Shown here one piece after another: positions 7,425-15,859 of a stretch of 64,000 nt of DNA (position 1 is the first letter of the stretch; each line of letters starts with the position of its first letter). The notes under the pieces were generated by a model. The model had not been told where the DNA came from and did not search any database. It saw only the letters and a list, made by a program, of their open reading frames with translations. Where the stretch lies: positions 124,001 to 188,000 of the forward strand of contig JASJDC010000001.1 of assembly GCA_030065235.1 (NCBI GenBank). Reading direction: 5' to 3'. The DNA is from Alphaproteobacteria bacterium. GTDB lineage: Bacteria; Pseudomonadota; Alphaproteobacteria; UBA8366; Aestuariispiraceae. The position numbers and the translations under genes are program-made.

Positions 7425-8917
7425 CCGGCCGCATCCCGAACCGATTTGAGCGCGCCGTAGAGCGTCTTATACTGCGGGAAAATCTGTTCATAGGCGGCCA
7501 TGTGATCGGCGTTGGGCTCGACCGTGTCGGTCACCCGAACCATCGCCGCGACGCCGTCTTCGATCGATGGATGCAAACCCGCGCCGACGGCCGCGAGGAT
7601 GGCGCCGCCGAGCGCTGGCGCGTCGGCGACTTCGGTCAATTGCATCGGGGCCCCCAGCGTGTCGGCGTGAATCTGGAGCCAGAGCGGCGAGTTCGTAGCG
7701 CCGCCGGCGACCACCAAGCGCTTCGCCGTGAAGGCGTCTCCAAAATTCTCGACGATCAGCCGCGTGCCCAAACAGACGCCTTCAAGCATCGCGCGGAAGA
7801 CATGGGCGGGTTCGTGCTTCAGGGTCAGTCCAGTGATCGCGCCCCGCGACAGGGGATCGGTGTAGGGCGTTCGGTTTCCTTGGAAATGATCCAGCACCAG
7901 GACGCCCTCGGCGCCGGGAGGCAGGGCCTCTGCGGCGGCGTTCAGGGCTTCGAAACTGGTCTGGTCGGCGAAATGCCGCTTGAACCAGGCGATCACCGAT
8001 CCGGTCGAGGTCTGGCCGCCCTCGATAATCGGTTTGCGGGGATAGACGGCGTCCATATAGGTTCCCCAGACGCCTGGCGCATGCACCTCGCGGTTGGCGA
8101 CGCCAAGCTGCAGGTGAGACGAGCCGGTGATCAGGCCCATCTCGCCGGGTTCGATGACGCCGAGGCCGATCATGGCGATGAACGCGTCGGCGCCGCCTTG
8201 CACGACCGGGGTGCCGGGATCCAATCCAAGGTGCTGCGCGGCGGCGCTTGTCAGCCCGTCGATCACCTCGCCCGGCCGACAGATTCTTTGCGGCCATTTC
8301 TGCGCCAGGTCCTCAAGCCCTATTGCGGCGAGGAGGGAGGTCGGCGCGCCGCCGTGATCGGTCTGATAGTGCCACCGCACGGCCATATTGTTCAGCGACG
8401 CCGCCCAGACCCCTGTCAGATGATAGGTCATATAGTCCTGGTACTCGCCGATCTTGGCGGCTTTGGCGTATATCTCGGGCTGGTTGCGCTTGATCCAGAG
8501 CGCTTTCGGCAGCATCCATTCTGCTGAGACCGGGCCGGCGCCGCCGCTATTGATCCGCAGGGCCGGGTCGCCGGTTTCGGTGATGATCCGGGTCTCCTCC
8601 GAAGACCGCACATCCATCCAGATCATCGCCGGTCGCAGCGCTCGCCCCTCGGCGTCTAGCGCCACGACGGAACAACAGGTCGTGTCAACGCAGAGCGCCC
8701 TTATCTCCGCGCCGGAAAGGTTTGCTTTTTCCAGGACGCCATTCACCGAAGCGCCCAGCGCCGACCACCAGTCATCCGGGTCTTGGTGGGCCCAGCCGGG
8801 TTGGGGAAAGTCCGTCTTATACGTGGTCGCATGTGACGCGACCGGCCGTCCTTCCAGATCGAAGATGAAGGCGCGCAGGCTCTCGGTGCCGCCGTCTATG
8901 CCCAAAACATAGGCCAT
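7421..8917 (-). CDS. FGGY-family carbohydrate kinase (pentulose/ribulokinase-like)
   Basis: The 498-residue protein starts with the ATP-phosphate loop YVLGIDGGTESLRAFIFD and has the actin-like FGGY fold. Other visible family features are ALCVDTTCCSVVALD, MIWMDVRSS, VVQGGADAFIAMIG, TGSSHLQLG and, near the end, RLVVAGGATNSPLWLQI with the adenosine-site glycines. The 'GIDGGTES' start is common in ribulokinase-like and other ketose kinases; the sugar cannot be assigned from sequence. The gene follows the class II aldolase by 2 bases and overlaps E1alpha by 4, so kinase and aldolase probably act in sequence: phosphorylate a ketose, then split it to dihydroxyacetone phosphate and an aldehyde. Confidence 0.85.
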   Translation of the reverse strand: MAYVLGIDGGTESLRAFIFDLEGRPVASHATTYKTDFPQPGWAHQDPDDWWSALGASVNGVLEKANLSGAEIRALCVDTTCCSVVALDAEGRALRPAMIWMDVRSSEETRIITETGDPALRINSGGAGPVSAEWMLPKALWIKRNQPEIYAKAAKIGEYQDYMTYHLTGVWAASLNNMAVRWHYQTDHGGAPTSLLAAIGLEDLAQKWPQRICRPGEVIDGLTSAAAQHLGLDPGTPVVQGGADAFIAMIGLGVIEPGEMGLITGSSHLQLGVANREVHAPGVWGTYMDAVYPRKPIIEGGQTSTGSVIAWFKRHFADQTSFEALNAAAEALPPGAEGVLVLDHFQGNRTPYTDPLSRGAITGLTLKHEPAHVFRAMLEGVCLGTRLIVENFGDAFTAKRLVVAGGATNSPLWLQIHADTLGAPMQLTEVADAPALGGAILAAVGAGLHPSIEDGVAAMVRVTDTVEPNADHMAAYEQIFPQYKTLYGALKSVRDAAG

Positions 8918-8919
8918 GG

Positions 8920-9828
8920 TCAGCCGCGCCTTTTCCGCGCGCCGGCTTTCTTCCCGCTCTTCGGTGCGCGTTTCGGCCCGCTTTTCTGGTCGCTTTTTTG
9001 GGCGCGTCTCGGGGCGTCGCGGCGGACCGGCGCTTCGACCGCCAAGGCGTCATTTTCGCCCAACTCGTCCGATTGCAGGCCGTAGGTCTTGAAGCGCGCC
9101 AGGACGCCTGTCATTTCGGCGTCGCCCAGGACCACCGGTTGGCCGGCCTGACAAGCGATGAAATACTGCCTGCATAAGGTCTCGATCTCGACCGCCAATT
9201 TCAACGATTTCGGCAGCGTGTCGGCGAAACAGATCATGCCGTGATTGGCCAGCAGGCAGGCTGTGCGGTCCTCGAGCGCTGTCATCATCGTATTCGACAG
9301 CGCCTGCGTTCCAAAGGTGGCGTACTCGCTGCAGCGTAAGGTGGCGCCGCCGGTCACGCCAATCATATAGTGGAAGGCCGGGATCTCGCGTCGCAGGCAG
9401 GAAAGCGCTGTTGCATAGGTCGCGTGCGTGTGCACCACCGCCTGCGCCTCTGGCTTGCCGAGATAAACGTCCAGATGCATGCGCCATTCCGACGAAGGCA
9501 GCCATTCGCCGAAATAGCCGCCTTCCAGGTCGACCTGCACGATCTGCTGCGGCGTCATCTTTTCATAGTCGACCCCGGATGGCGTGATTAAGAACCCGCT
9601 CGCATTCCGCGCGCTGATATTGCCGGATGAGCCTTGGTTAATCCCCGCGGCGTTCATGGCGAGGCAGGTTTCGATGATTTCCTGCCGCAGCGCGCGATCG
9701 GCGAGGCGGCCCGAAGCGCGTCTCGCGGCGCCCTTTGCGGCGGCTCCCTTCCGAGAAGCGGCTTTCTTTGCGGCGGCTTTCTTGGCGTTCGCCTTTTTTG
9801 CGGGGGCTTTAGCTGGTCTTCTGGCCAT
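8920..9828 (-). CDS. Class II aldolase (fuculose-phosphate aldolase family) with basic Lys/Ala-rich tails
   Basis: The core (about residues 40-250 of 302) is a class II aldolase/adducin domain. It has GINQGSSGNISAR, LITPSGVDYEKM, the zinc ligands in VVHTHATYAT, and LLANHGMICF. These enzymes cleave ketose-1-phosphates to dihydroxyacetone phosphate plus an aldehyde; one branch, Ald2/DrdA, acts on 5-methylthio- or 5-deoxyribulose-1-phosphate. Before the core are about 35 residues of AKKA/AAK repeats and after it about 35 residues rich in K, R, S and P, resembling histone H1 tails. ATG at 9828 was preferred over an ATG at 9906, whose extra 26 codons translate the promoter repeat. It heads the aldolase-kinase-E1-E2 operon. 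Confidence 0.82.
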   Translation of the reverse strand: MARRPAKAPAKKANAKKAAAKKAASRKGAAAKGAARRASGRLADRALRQEIIETCLAMNAAGINQGSSGNISARNASGFLITPSGVDYEKMTPQQIVQVDLEGGYFGEWLPSSEWRMHLDVYLGKPEAQAVVHTHATYATALSCLRREIPAFHYMIGVTGGATLRCSEYATFGTQALSNTMMTALEDRTACLLANHGMICFADTLPKSLKLAVEIETLCRQYFIACQAGQPVVLGDAEMTGVLARFKTYGLQSDELGENDALAVEAPVRRDAPRRAQKSDQKSGPKRAPKSGKKAGARKRRG

Positions 9829-9843
9829 GGGGCGGTACACTTT

Positions 9844-9879
9844 CTTGAATTGAAGGCGGGGCTTGAATTGAAGGCGGGG
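9844..9879. repeat. Perfect 18-bp tandem direct repeat in a divergent promoter
   Basis: Two exact adjacent copies of CTTGAATTGAAGGCGGGG fill half of the 67 bases between the divergent aldolase and FGGY kinase genes. A fixed-orientation tandem pair of 18 bp in such a short shared promoter suggests an operator for a regulator controlling both directions. The local SorC-family protein is a candidate; this is inference. Confidence 0.75.
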
Positions 9880-9895
9880 CGAGGGACGTCTGAAA

Positions 9896-11323
9896 ATGGG
9901 GCGCAACCATCCGCGCGGCGTCGCGGTGATCGACGCCGGGTCGACGAATACGAAACTTTTTTTGTTCGGGCCGGAACTTGATCTGTTGGCGGAGGAGACG
10001 GCGCCGTCGGTTCATCCGCACGGCCCGCCGTATCGCTGGATCGACCCGGCGCCGGTTCTTGGCTTGATCCAAGCCGGGTTGGCGCGGTTCGATCGGATCG
10101 CGCCGGTCGATATGGTGATCCCTTGCGCCCATGGTTCGGCATTGGCGCTGCTGGATGCGGATGGCGACCTGGCCTTGCCGATCATGGATTACGAGGCCGA
10201 ACCGCCGACGGACATTGTCGAGGGCTACGCGAATCTGGCGCCCGATTTCAGCGAGGTTTTCGCGCCGACCAATCCCGGCGGCCTTACTTTGGGGCGTCAA
10301 TTGTATTGGCAGGAGACGGCGTTCCCCGATGCTTTCGCATCCGTGCGGACGATCCTGCCCTGGGGTCAGTATATCGCTTATCGATTGACCGGCGTCGCGC
10401 GCTCCGAAGTCTCGGCGCTGGGCGCTCAGACGCATCTGTGGGATGTCACGGAGAACCGGTTTTCCAGCCTTGCTCAAGCGCGCGGTTGGGCCGATCGGTT
10501 CGCCCCTATCGCCCCCGCATGGAAGACACTCGGAACGCTGAATCCGCCCGTCGCCGGAGCCGATTTCACGGGCGAGGCGCGAGTCGTGACCGGAATTCAT
10601 GACTCGAACGCCAATCTGCTGCGTTTCATGGCGGGCGGCGTCGCCGGTTTCACCTTGCTCTCGACCGGAACCTGGATCATCGGCTTCGACACGGATGCGG
10701 ATATCCGAGGATTGGACCCGCGCTATGACCTCGTCTCCAACACAACGATCTTCGGCGCGCCGATCGCCTCTTGCCGTTTCATGGGCGGCCGCGAGTTCGG
10801 CCTGATCGCGGAAGGCGAAACAGCCGCGCAGGCGAGCCTGGGGGCGGTCGAGGAATTGATCGGGCGGGGGGTCTTTGCTTTGCCGTCCTTCACCGATAGC
10901 GGCGGACCGGCCCCCGGTACAGGCGGGCAGGGCCGGATCATCGGCGCTGAGGGGTTCGCGCCCGGCGATCGCGCAAGCTTGGCGGCCTTGTATTGCGCGC
11001 TGATGAGCGCCGAGTCGCTGCGTGCGCTCGGAACCGATTGTCCGGTGATCGTCGACGGTCCCTTCGCCGAGAACCCAACCTATCTCGCCTGTCTGGCAGG
11101 GTTGATCCCGGATCGATGCGTTAAGGCCTTGAGCGCAGTCGGTGGTTCGGTCGCGGGGTTGGCCCAAGGATCCGCTGAGGGCGCCGCGCTGTTGGCGTTG
11201 ATCGTCCCCGACGGTGCGTTGCCGCATCGCGCGCTCAATCTGAGCGAAATCGCGCCGCCCAATCTGCCGAACCTCGCCGCCTACCAGGCCGCCTGGCGGT
11301 CGCGGGCGGGCCTCACGCCTTAG
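9896..11323 (+). CDS. FGGY-family carbohydrate kinase, second paralogue
   Basis: This 475-residue protein has the FGGY N-terminal phosphate loop GVAVIDAGSTNTKLFLF and the central catalytic stretch VVTGIHDSNANLLRF, where the Asp is the expected catalytic base. It continues with STGTWIIGFD and a C-terminal VGGSVAGLAQGSAEGAALLAL. It is only distantly similar to the other FGGY kinase nearby and resembles the fuculokinase/rhamnulokinase-like side of the family (DAGSTNTK). The ATG has GAGGGACG about 7 bases upstream. It is divergent from the aldolase operon, sharing a 67-base promoter region with an 18-bp tandem repeat, and converges on dhaL with 83 bases between. Substrate unknown; a ketose or deoxy-ketose is likely from context. 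Confidence 0.82.
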   Translation: MGRNHPRGVAVIDAGSTNTKLFLFGPELDLLAEETAPSVHPHGPPYRWIDPAPVLGLIQAGLARFDRIAPVDMVIPCAHGSALALLDADGDLALPIMDYEAEPPTDIVEGYANLAPDFSEVFAPTNPGGLTLGRQLYWQETAFPDAFASVRTILPWGQYIAYRLTGVARSEVSALGAQTHLWDVTENRFSSLAQARGWADRFAPIAPAWKTLGTLNPPVAGADFTGEARVVTGIHDSNANLLRFMAGGVAGFTLLSTGTWIIGFDTDADIRGLDPRYDLVSNTTIFGAPIASCRFMGGREFGLIAEGETAAQASLGAVEELIGRGVFALPSFTDSGGPAPGTGGQGRIIGAEGFAPGDRASLAALYCALMSAESLRALGTDCPVIVDGPFAENPTYLACLAGLIPDRCVKALSAVGGSVAGLAQGSAEGAALLALIVPDGALPHRALNLSEIAPPNLPNLAAYQAAWRSRAGLTP

Positions 11324-11406
11324 AAAAAGGCGCCAGCGACTGCGCGGCGATGACGGCGCGGTCGCGCAAACTTTTGGGGGGCGCTGTTGGGGCATCGCGG
11401 CGTCAG

Positions 11407-12009
11407 TCAGCGGTCGAGCAAGCCATCGATCATCCGGCGCGCGGCCAGCATGCCGGGATCGTCGAGACCGATGCTCTTCTCGCCGAACATGCGCGCCCGG
11501 CCCAACCCGTTCGGCTTGTCGCGAAACGCGTCCAGGCACTCCGTCGCCGCCGTGTCGATCGCCTTCAGCAAGGGGGCGGGCGTGTCCAAACCATCGGCTG
11601 CCGCAGCCAGGGCGTCCACCATGTCGAGCACGCTCTTTTGACCGAGTTCACCCTTGCCGCGCGCCATCATCGCATCGCGCGCCTGGACCAGGATCGGACC
11701 GATTTCGTCCCAGCCCGCTTCCTTCCGACCTTTGGTCGCCTTGGCCGCCGCCATCAACCCGGTCGCAACCAGGGTGCCGTAGGAGGAGGGAGAGACCCGC
11801 TGAAACGCTTTCGAGAGTTCGAGAAAGGCGCGGCCGAGATCATCCGGCAGGTCGACTGAGGCGGCTTCGCGCCAGCCTTTTGAGACGGTGATCCCGAGAT
11901 CGCCGTCACCCAGCTTGCCGTCTTGCACGTTCAACTCGTCGGCGACCGTCTCGGCCTTGCGCGCGACGCGCTCGGCGGCGGCCGCCAGATCCGACGAAGC
12001 GAACCCCAT
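11407..12009 (-). CDS. dhaL: Dihydroxyacetone kinase subunit DhaL (ADP/ATP-binding)
   Basis: The product has 200 residues with the start ATG overlapping the dhaK stop by one base (TGATG). The Mg-nucleotide site appears as DGKLGDGDLGITV, with Asp30, Asp35 and Asp37. PSSYGTLVATGLMAAAKA and a C-terminal GRARMFGEKSIGLDDPGM follow; the latter matches the DhaL GRASYLGERSIGHxDPG motif with Leu replacing His. It supplies nucleotide to DhaK. No DhaM phosphotransferase gene is nearby, so the pair may use ATP directly. Related split or fused kinases act on erythruloses as well as dihydroxyacetone, so the true substrate may be a C3 or C4 ketose. Confidence 0.85.
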   Translation of the reverse strand: MGFASSDLAAAAERVARKAETVADELNVQDGKLGDGDLGITVSKGWREAASVDLPDDLGRAFLELSKAFQRVSPSSYGTLVATGLMAAAKATKGRKEAGWDEIGPILVQARDAMMARGKGELGQKSVLDMVDALAAAADGLDTPAPLLKAIDTAATECLDAFRDKPNGLGRARMFGEKSIGLDDPGMLAARRMIDGLLDR

Positions 12010-13007
12010 CAGCCCACCGTCCAATAGGCGCAGTGGCACGGCGCCTTCAGCAACGCCTCCATCTCGTCGTCCAATTTGCACAGCGTGACGGTCGCGCCCG
12101 TCATCTCCATCGAGGTGGCGTAGCGCCCGACCAAAGGCGAGACGATGCTGACGCCGGCCCCTTCGAGGCGCGCCTTGGCGCGGCGATACATGATGTAAAG
12201 CTCTTCCGGCGGCGTCGCCCCCAGCGAATTTACGAGGATCGAAACGTGGTCCCCGCTGGCGAGCGGCATATCCGCCGTCAAACGCTCGATCATTTCATCG
12301 GTGATGGCGTCGGCTTGTTTCAGGGCGTCGCGCCAGATGCCGGGCTCTCCGTGTATGCCCATGCCCATTTCCATTTCATTCTCACCCAATTCGAAGGTGG
12401 GCTTGCCGGCCTGGGGCACGGTGCAGGGGGTCAGCGCCATGCCGATCGACCGACAGGCGTCGGCGGTCTTTTGCGCGACCGCGGTGACGGTCTCAAGGTC
12501 GGCCATTTCTTCGGCTTTCGCGCCGGCGATCTTGAAGGCGTAGACCATACCGGCGACGCCGCGGCGCTTCTCCGCCTCCTCCGGCGGGGCGGAAACGACG
12601 TCATCGGCCAGCAGCACCGTGGTCGAGGCGATATCGTCCTCCAATTCGACGGTCTCGCCCGCCATGTCGAAATTCATCACATCGCCGCCGTAATTGCCGT
12701 AGAGCCGCAGCACGCCGGCGCCGCCATGGGCCTGGCGCATGCTTTCCGCCATCTGCTCCGCCGACGGCGAGGCGAAGACATCGCCAATCGCGGCGGCGTC
12801 CAGCAGCCCCTTGCCGACATAGCCGGTGAAGATCGGCAGATGGCCCGATCCGCCGCCGGTCACGATGCCGACCTTGCCTTGCGTCGCGCCGCCGGCGCGG
12901 CTGACCACACGCGGGCTGGGTTGTGCATAGATGTCGGGGTGCGCGGCGATCATGCCATCGAGCATTTCGTCGACATAGTCGGCCGGGTTGTTGAGGATTT
13001 TCTTCAT
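12009..13007 (-). CDS. dhaK: Dihydroxyacetone kinase subunit DhaK (substrate-binding)
   Basis: The 332-residue length is right for DhaK. KKILNNPADYVDEMLDG and TGGGSGHLPIFTGYVG (residues 50-65) form the substrate loop. His219 in MGMGIHGEPG is the histidine that forms a hemiaminal with the ketone substrate. NYGGDVMNFDMA is also conserved. With DhaL it phosphorylates dihydroxyacetone or a related short ketose (erythrulose kinases belong to the same family). It lies downstream of the sugar-importer operon but behind a strong terminator, so it is probably expressed at a lower level or from its own promoter. The start has GGAG 10 bases upstream. Confidence 0.88.
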   Translation of the reverse strand: MKKILNNPADYVDEMLDGMIAAHPDIYAQPSPRVVSRAGGATQGKVGIVTGGGSGHLPIFTGYVGKGLLDAAAIGDVFASPSAEQMAESMRQAHGGAGVLRLYGNYGGDVMNFDMAGETVELEDDIASTTVLLADDVVSAPPEEAEKRRGVAGMVYAFKIAGAKAEEMADLETVTAVAQKTADACRSIGMALTPCTVPQAGKPTFELGENEMEMGMGIHGEPGIWRDALKQADAITDEMIERLTADMPLASGDHVSILVNSLGATPPEELYIMYRRAKARLEGAGVSIVSPLVGRYATSMEMTGATVTLCKLDDEMEALLKAPCHCAYWTVG

Positions 13008-13060
13008 GGTCCAGGCTCCGGAAACACGGCGGATGGCGATCAGTCGGATTTACGCGAAAA

Positions 13061-13098
13061 GGAAAAAAAGAGCCGGGCGCTCGGCGTGAGCGCCCGGC
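13061..13098 (-). terminator. Rho-independent terminator after the sugar-binding protein gene
   Basis: An 11-bp perfect stem, GCCGGGCGCTC with GAGCGCCCGGC, closes a 5-base loop. Read on the minus strand it is followed by TCTTTTTTTCC. It stands 12 bases after the binding-protein stop and before dhaK. It should end most importer transcripts. Confidence 0.9.
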
Positions 13099-13109
13099 GG
13101 AAATGACGT

Positions 13110-14654
13110 CTAGATTTTGTAGCCGAGCGCGCGGGCGCCATCGACGAAGTTCTTATACTGCGACTTCTGATTGTCGATGCCGAGCTTCTGGACGATCTTG
13201 ACCCATTCCTCAGCCGCCTCGTCGAGCGCCTGCTGCGAGGTCAACTCGCCGGAGATCGCTTTCGAGATGTTGCGGCCCAGCGCATCGGCGTATTCCGGCG
13301 CGCCTTCCCAGAAGAACTGCGGATAGCCGACCTCAACATTGGCCAGACCGGCGTCCAGGTGGTTTCGGGCGCGTTCGAAGGTCTTGAAGGTGCCGTCATT
13401 GGTCGGCCACAGATCGGTCGTGCCGCGTTGCGGGTTCGGCTCGATATAGTATTGCGCGGCCTGATCGGTGTAGTGCGACTTGCCGAACGGATCGGAGCCG
13501 CAATAGGGATCGGCGACGATCCGGTCGGAATAGTCGGGATGCGACATCCGATAGATGAAGTAGAAGGCCGCGTCCTTGACGTCCTGCGGCAGGTTCTTCG
13601 GGATCGACGCCGTCCTGCACCAGAGCGAAATCGCGCGGTGGACGATTTCGCCGTCATCGTGACGCCAGCCGGGCACGATCGCCGCGCCCTGATCCTCGGC
13701 CAATTCGACACCCTGCTGTTGAACGGTGAATTCGGCCAGATCGATCCACCAGACGCTCATCACGTCGGAGCCGGACTGCCAGCGCTGAATCGTCGTGCCG
13801 ATATCCATGGCCTCGGCCCCGGGCGGGCCGAACTTGATGATCTCCCGATACATGTCGAGCGATTCGGCCGCTTTGCCCTGGTTGATCACCGGGTTCATAT
13901 TTTCGTCGAAATAGTTGACCCCGGCCGAGGCGGCGATGTCCATCCAGAATCCCCAGCCGAAGTTCGGCGGGTTCACGACCATGGAGGTGCCGTAAATCCC
14001 CTGGCTGCTGAGCTCTTCGGTAAAGAACTGCGCGCATTTCAGGAAATCGTCCCAGGTGTTCGGAACATCGAGCTCTTGCTGGAAGCGGGCCGAGAATTTC
14101 TTCTGCAGTTCCGGATTGGCGAAATGCTGTTTCCGATAGTGCAGGATGTGGATGTCGCCATCCAACATCACCCCGACCGTGTTGCCGTTCCATTTCGTGT
14201 AGAACTCGCGATAGGCCGGCATGACCCAATCGAGATATTCCTGCGTTCCTTCATACTGTTCGAAATACGGATCCAGCGGCTCAAGCTGGTCGGTCGCGGC
14301 GAAGGCGCCGAAGAACAATGACGGATATTGCACGAAGTCGAACCGGGGGCGATTGGACAGAAGCTGCGGCAGGATCTTGGCCACCGCGTCGCCGCCGTCA
14401 TACATCTCCCGGCTTTCGATCCCGACCCCGGCCTCTTTCATCATATGGTCCGACAACCACATCGGCGCGTGCAGCCAGTTGGAATCCTGGAAGTATTTCA
14501 GGCCGACATCGTTGAACAGCTTCTTGCCGGGCGGGACGGCTTCCTTCGACCAAGCGAGCTTTCCGGGGATCGCCGTTCCGGCGGCCGCCGCGCCCGCGCC
14601 CATGGCCACGTTCTTCATGAACTTGCGCCGGGTATATCCGCTAAATAATCCCAT
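13110..14654 (-). CDS. Carbohydrate ABC transporter substrate-binding protein with Tat signal
   Basis: This 514-residue extracytoplasmic protein starts with a twin-arginine signal, YTRRKFMKN (residues 7-15), followed by a short alanine/glycine-rich hydrophobic stretch. The body has the family 1 sugar-binding-protein layout: WMDIAASAGVNYFDENMNPVINQGKAAESL, and VMSVWWIDLAEF. Numerous aromatic residues could line a sugar site. Tat export suggests that it folds in the cytoplasm. It is the last gene of the importer operon (permease, permease, ATPase, ATPase, binding protein), 77 bases after the second ATPase, and is followed by a strong terminator. The ligand is unknown; the neighbours suggest a pentose, deoxypentose or polyol. 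Confidence 0.85.
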   Translation of the reverse strand: MGLFSGYTRRKFMKNVAMGAGAAAAGTAIPGKLAWSKEAVPPGKKLFNDVGLKYFQDSNWLHAPMWLSDHMMKEAGVGIESREMYDGGDAVAKILPQLLSNRPRFDFVQYPSLFFGAFAATDQLEPLDPYFEQYEGTQEYLDWVMPAYREFYTKWNGNTVGVMLDGDIHILHYRKQHFANPELQKKFSARFQQELDVPNTWDDFLKCAQFFTEELSSQGIYGTSMVVNPPNFGWGFWMDIAASAGVNYFDENMNPVINQGKAAESLDMYREIIKFGPPGAEAMDIGTTIQRWQSGSDVMSVWWIDLAEFTVQQQGVELAEDQGAAIVPGWRHDDGEIVHRAISLWCRTASIPKNLPQDVKDAAFYFIYRMSHPDYSDRIVADPYCGSDPFGKSHYTDQAAQYYIEPNPQRGTTDLWPTNDGTFKTFERARNHLDAGLANVEVGYPQFFWEGAPEYADALGRNISKAISGELTSQQALDEAAEEWVKIVQKLGIDNQKSQYKNFVDGARALGYKI

Positions 14655-14731
14655 GACGTCGTTTCCTCCTAGGTTGCAGTGTCCTTGTCGTAGCCGGCCC
14701 CTTTTACCTGAGGCTCTTTGGTTGACGGCCG

Positions 14732-15859
14732 CTAATGGACCAAATCCTCCGTCTCCGGATCGAAGACCATGACATTCGCCGGATCATAGGCCAACTCGAC
14801 GATCTCGTCGGGCGCAGAGCGCGTTTCCGGCGGCGCCAAGGCCCGAAACGAGACCGGGCCTCGATGCGCGGTCAGGATCGAGCGTTCGCCGAGATACTCG
14901 TTGATCGAGACTTTAGCCGATAGGGTCGCCGTTGTCTGTCCGGATGTCGCATCGGACGCGGTCGCCGGCGTGAGGTTCTGAGGCCGAATGCCGGCGATGA
15001 AACGGGCGCCGCCATGCGCCTTGACCGCGGCCCGGGTCTTCTCGCTCAAGTGCAGCGTGAACTTGGCGTCGTCGACCGCCAGGCGCAGGTCGCCGTCACT
15101 CTCGACCGCCTGCGCCTGGAAGAAATTCGTCGGCGGCTCGCCGATAAAGTCGGCCACAAAGACGTTGGCGGGCGCGTTGTACAGCGTGTTGCGGTCGCCG
15201 ACCTGCTGCAGCCGCGCGTTTGACATCACCGCGACACGATCGGACAGGGCCAGCGCTTCGACCTGATCATGGGTCACATAGATCATGGTGCGGCCCAGTT
15301 CGCGATGCAGACGTTTCAGATCAAACAGCATCTGGAATTTCAGATGCGCGTCCAGATGACTCATCACTTCGTCCAGGATGAATACGTCAGGCTCGCGGAT
15401 CAGCGCGCGGCCCAGCGACACGCGCTGCTGCTGTCCGCCCGACAAGGCCGGCGGATAGGCGTCGAGCAGGTCGGTGATGCGCAGCAACTCGGCGACGTTT
15501 TGAGCGCGTTTTTTCTGTTCGTCGGCGGAAAACCCGCGGACCTCGAGCGGGAAGGCGAGATTCTGCTCAACCGTGAAATTGGGATAGAGCGCATAGGTCT
15601 CGAACGCCATCGCCACGTTGCGATCCTGGGGTTCGAGCGCCGAGACGTTGCGATCGTCGAAATGAACCGAGCCGGAGGAAATGCTCTCCAGACCGACGAT
15701 CATGCGTAGGGTCGAAGTCTTGCCGCAGCCGGACGGGCCGAGCAGGGCGACGAATTCGCCGTCGTCGATTTTGAGGTTCAAGTCCTGCACGGCGTGCACG
15801 GCGCTGGGCCCTTCGCCATAGATCTTGTTGACGTTCGTGAGGGTGACGTCCGCCATCAC
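14732..15859 (-). CDS. Sugar ABC transporter ATPase (UgpC/MalK-like), second copy
   Basis: The 375-residue protein has Walker A GPSGCGKTS, signature LSGGQQQRVSLGRA, Walker B VFILDEVMSHLDAHLK and switch histidine in YVTHDQVEAL. A C-terminal TOBE/regulatory region starts near residue 240, as in MalK-type ATPases of carbohydrate importers. In Walker B the usual DEPLSNLD reads DEVMSHLD: Val replaces Pro. It overlaps the first ATPase gene by 4 bases, and the two probably form a heterodimer driving the two permeases. Paired ATPase genes in one CUT1-type operon are less common than a single shared MalK. Confidence 0.87.
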   Translation of the reverse strand: MMADVTLTNVNKIYGEGPSAVHAVQDLNLKIDDGEFVALLGPSGCGKTSTLRMIVGLESISSGSVHFDDRNVSALEPQDRNVAMAFETYALYPNFTVEQNLAFPLEVRGFSADEQKKRAQNVAELLRITDLLDAYPPALSGGQQQRVSLGRALIREPDVFILDEVMSHLDAHLKFQMLFDLKRLHRELGRTMIYVTHDQVEALALSDRVAVMSNARLQQVGDRNTLYNAPANVFVADFIGEPPTNFFQAQAVESDGDLRLAVDDAKFTLHLSEKTRAAVKAHGGARFIAGIRPQNLTPATASDATSGQTTATLSAKVSINEYLGERSILTAHRGPVSFRALAPPETRSAPDEIVELAYDPANVMVFDPETEDLVH

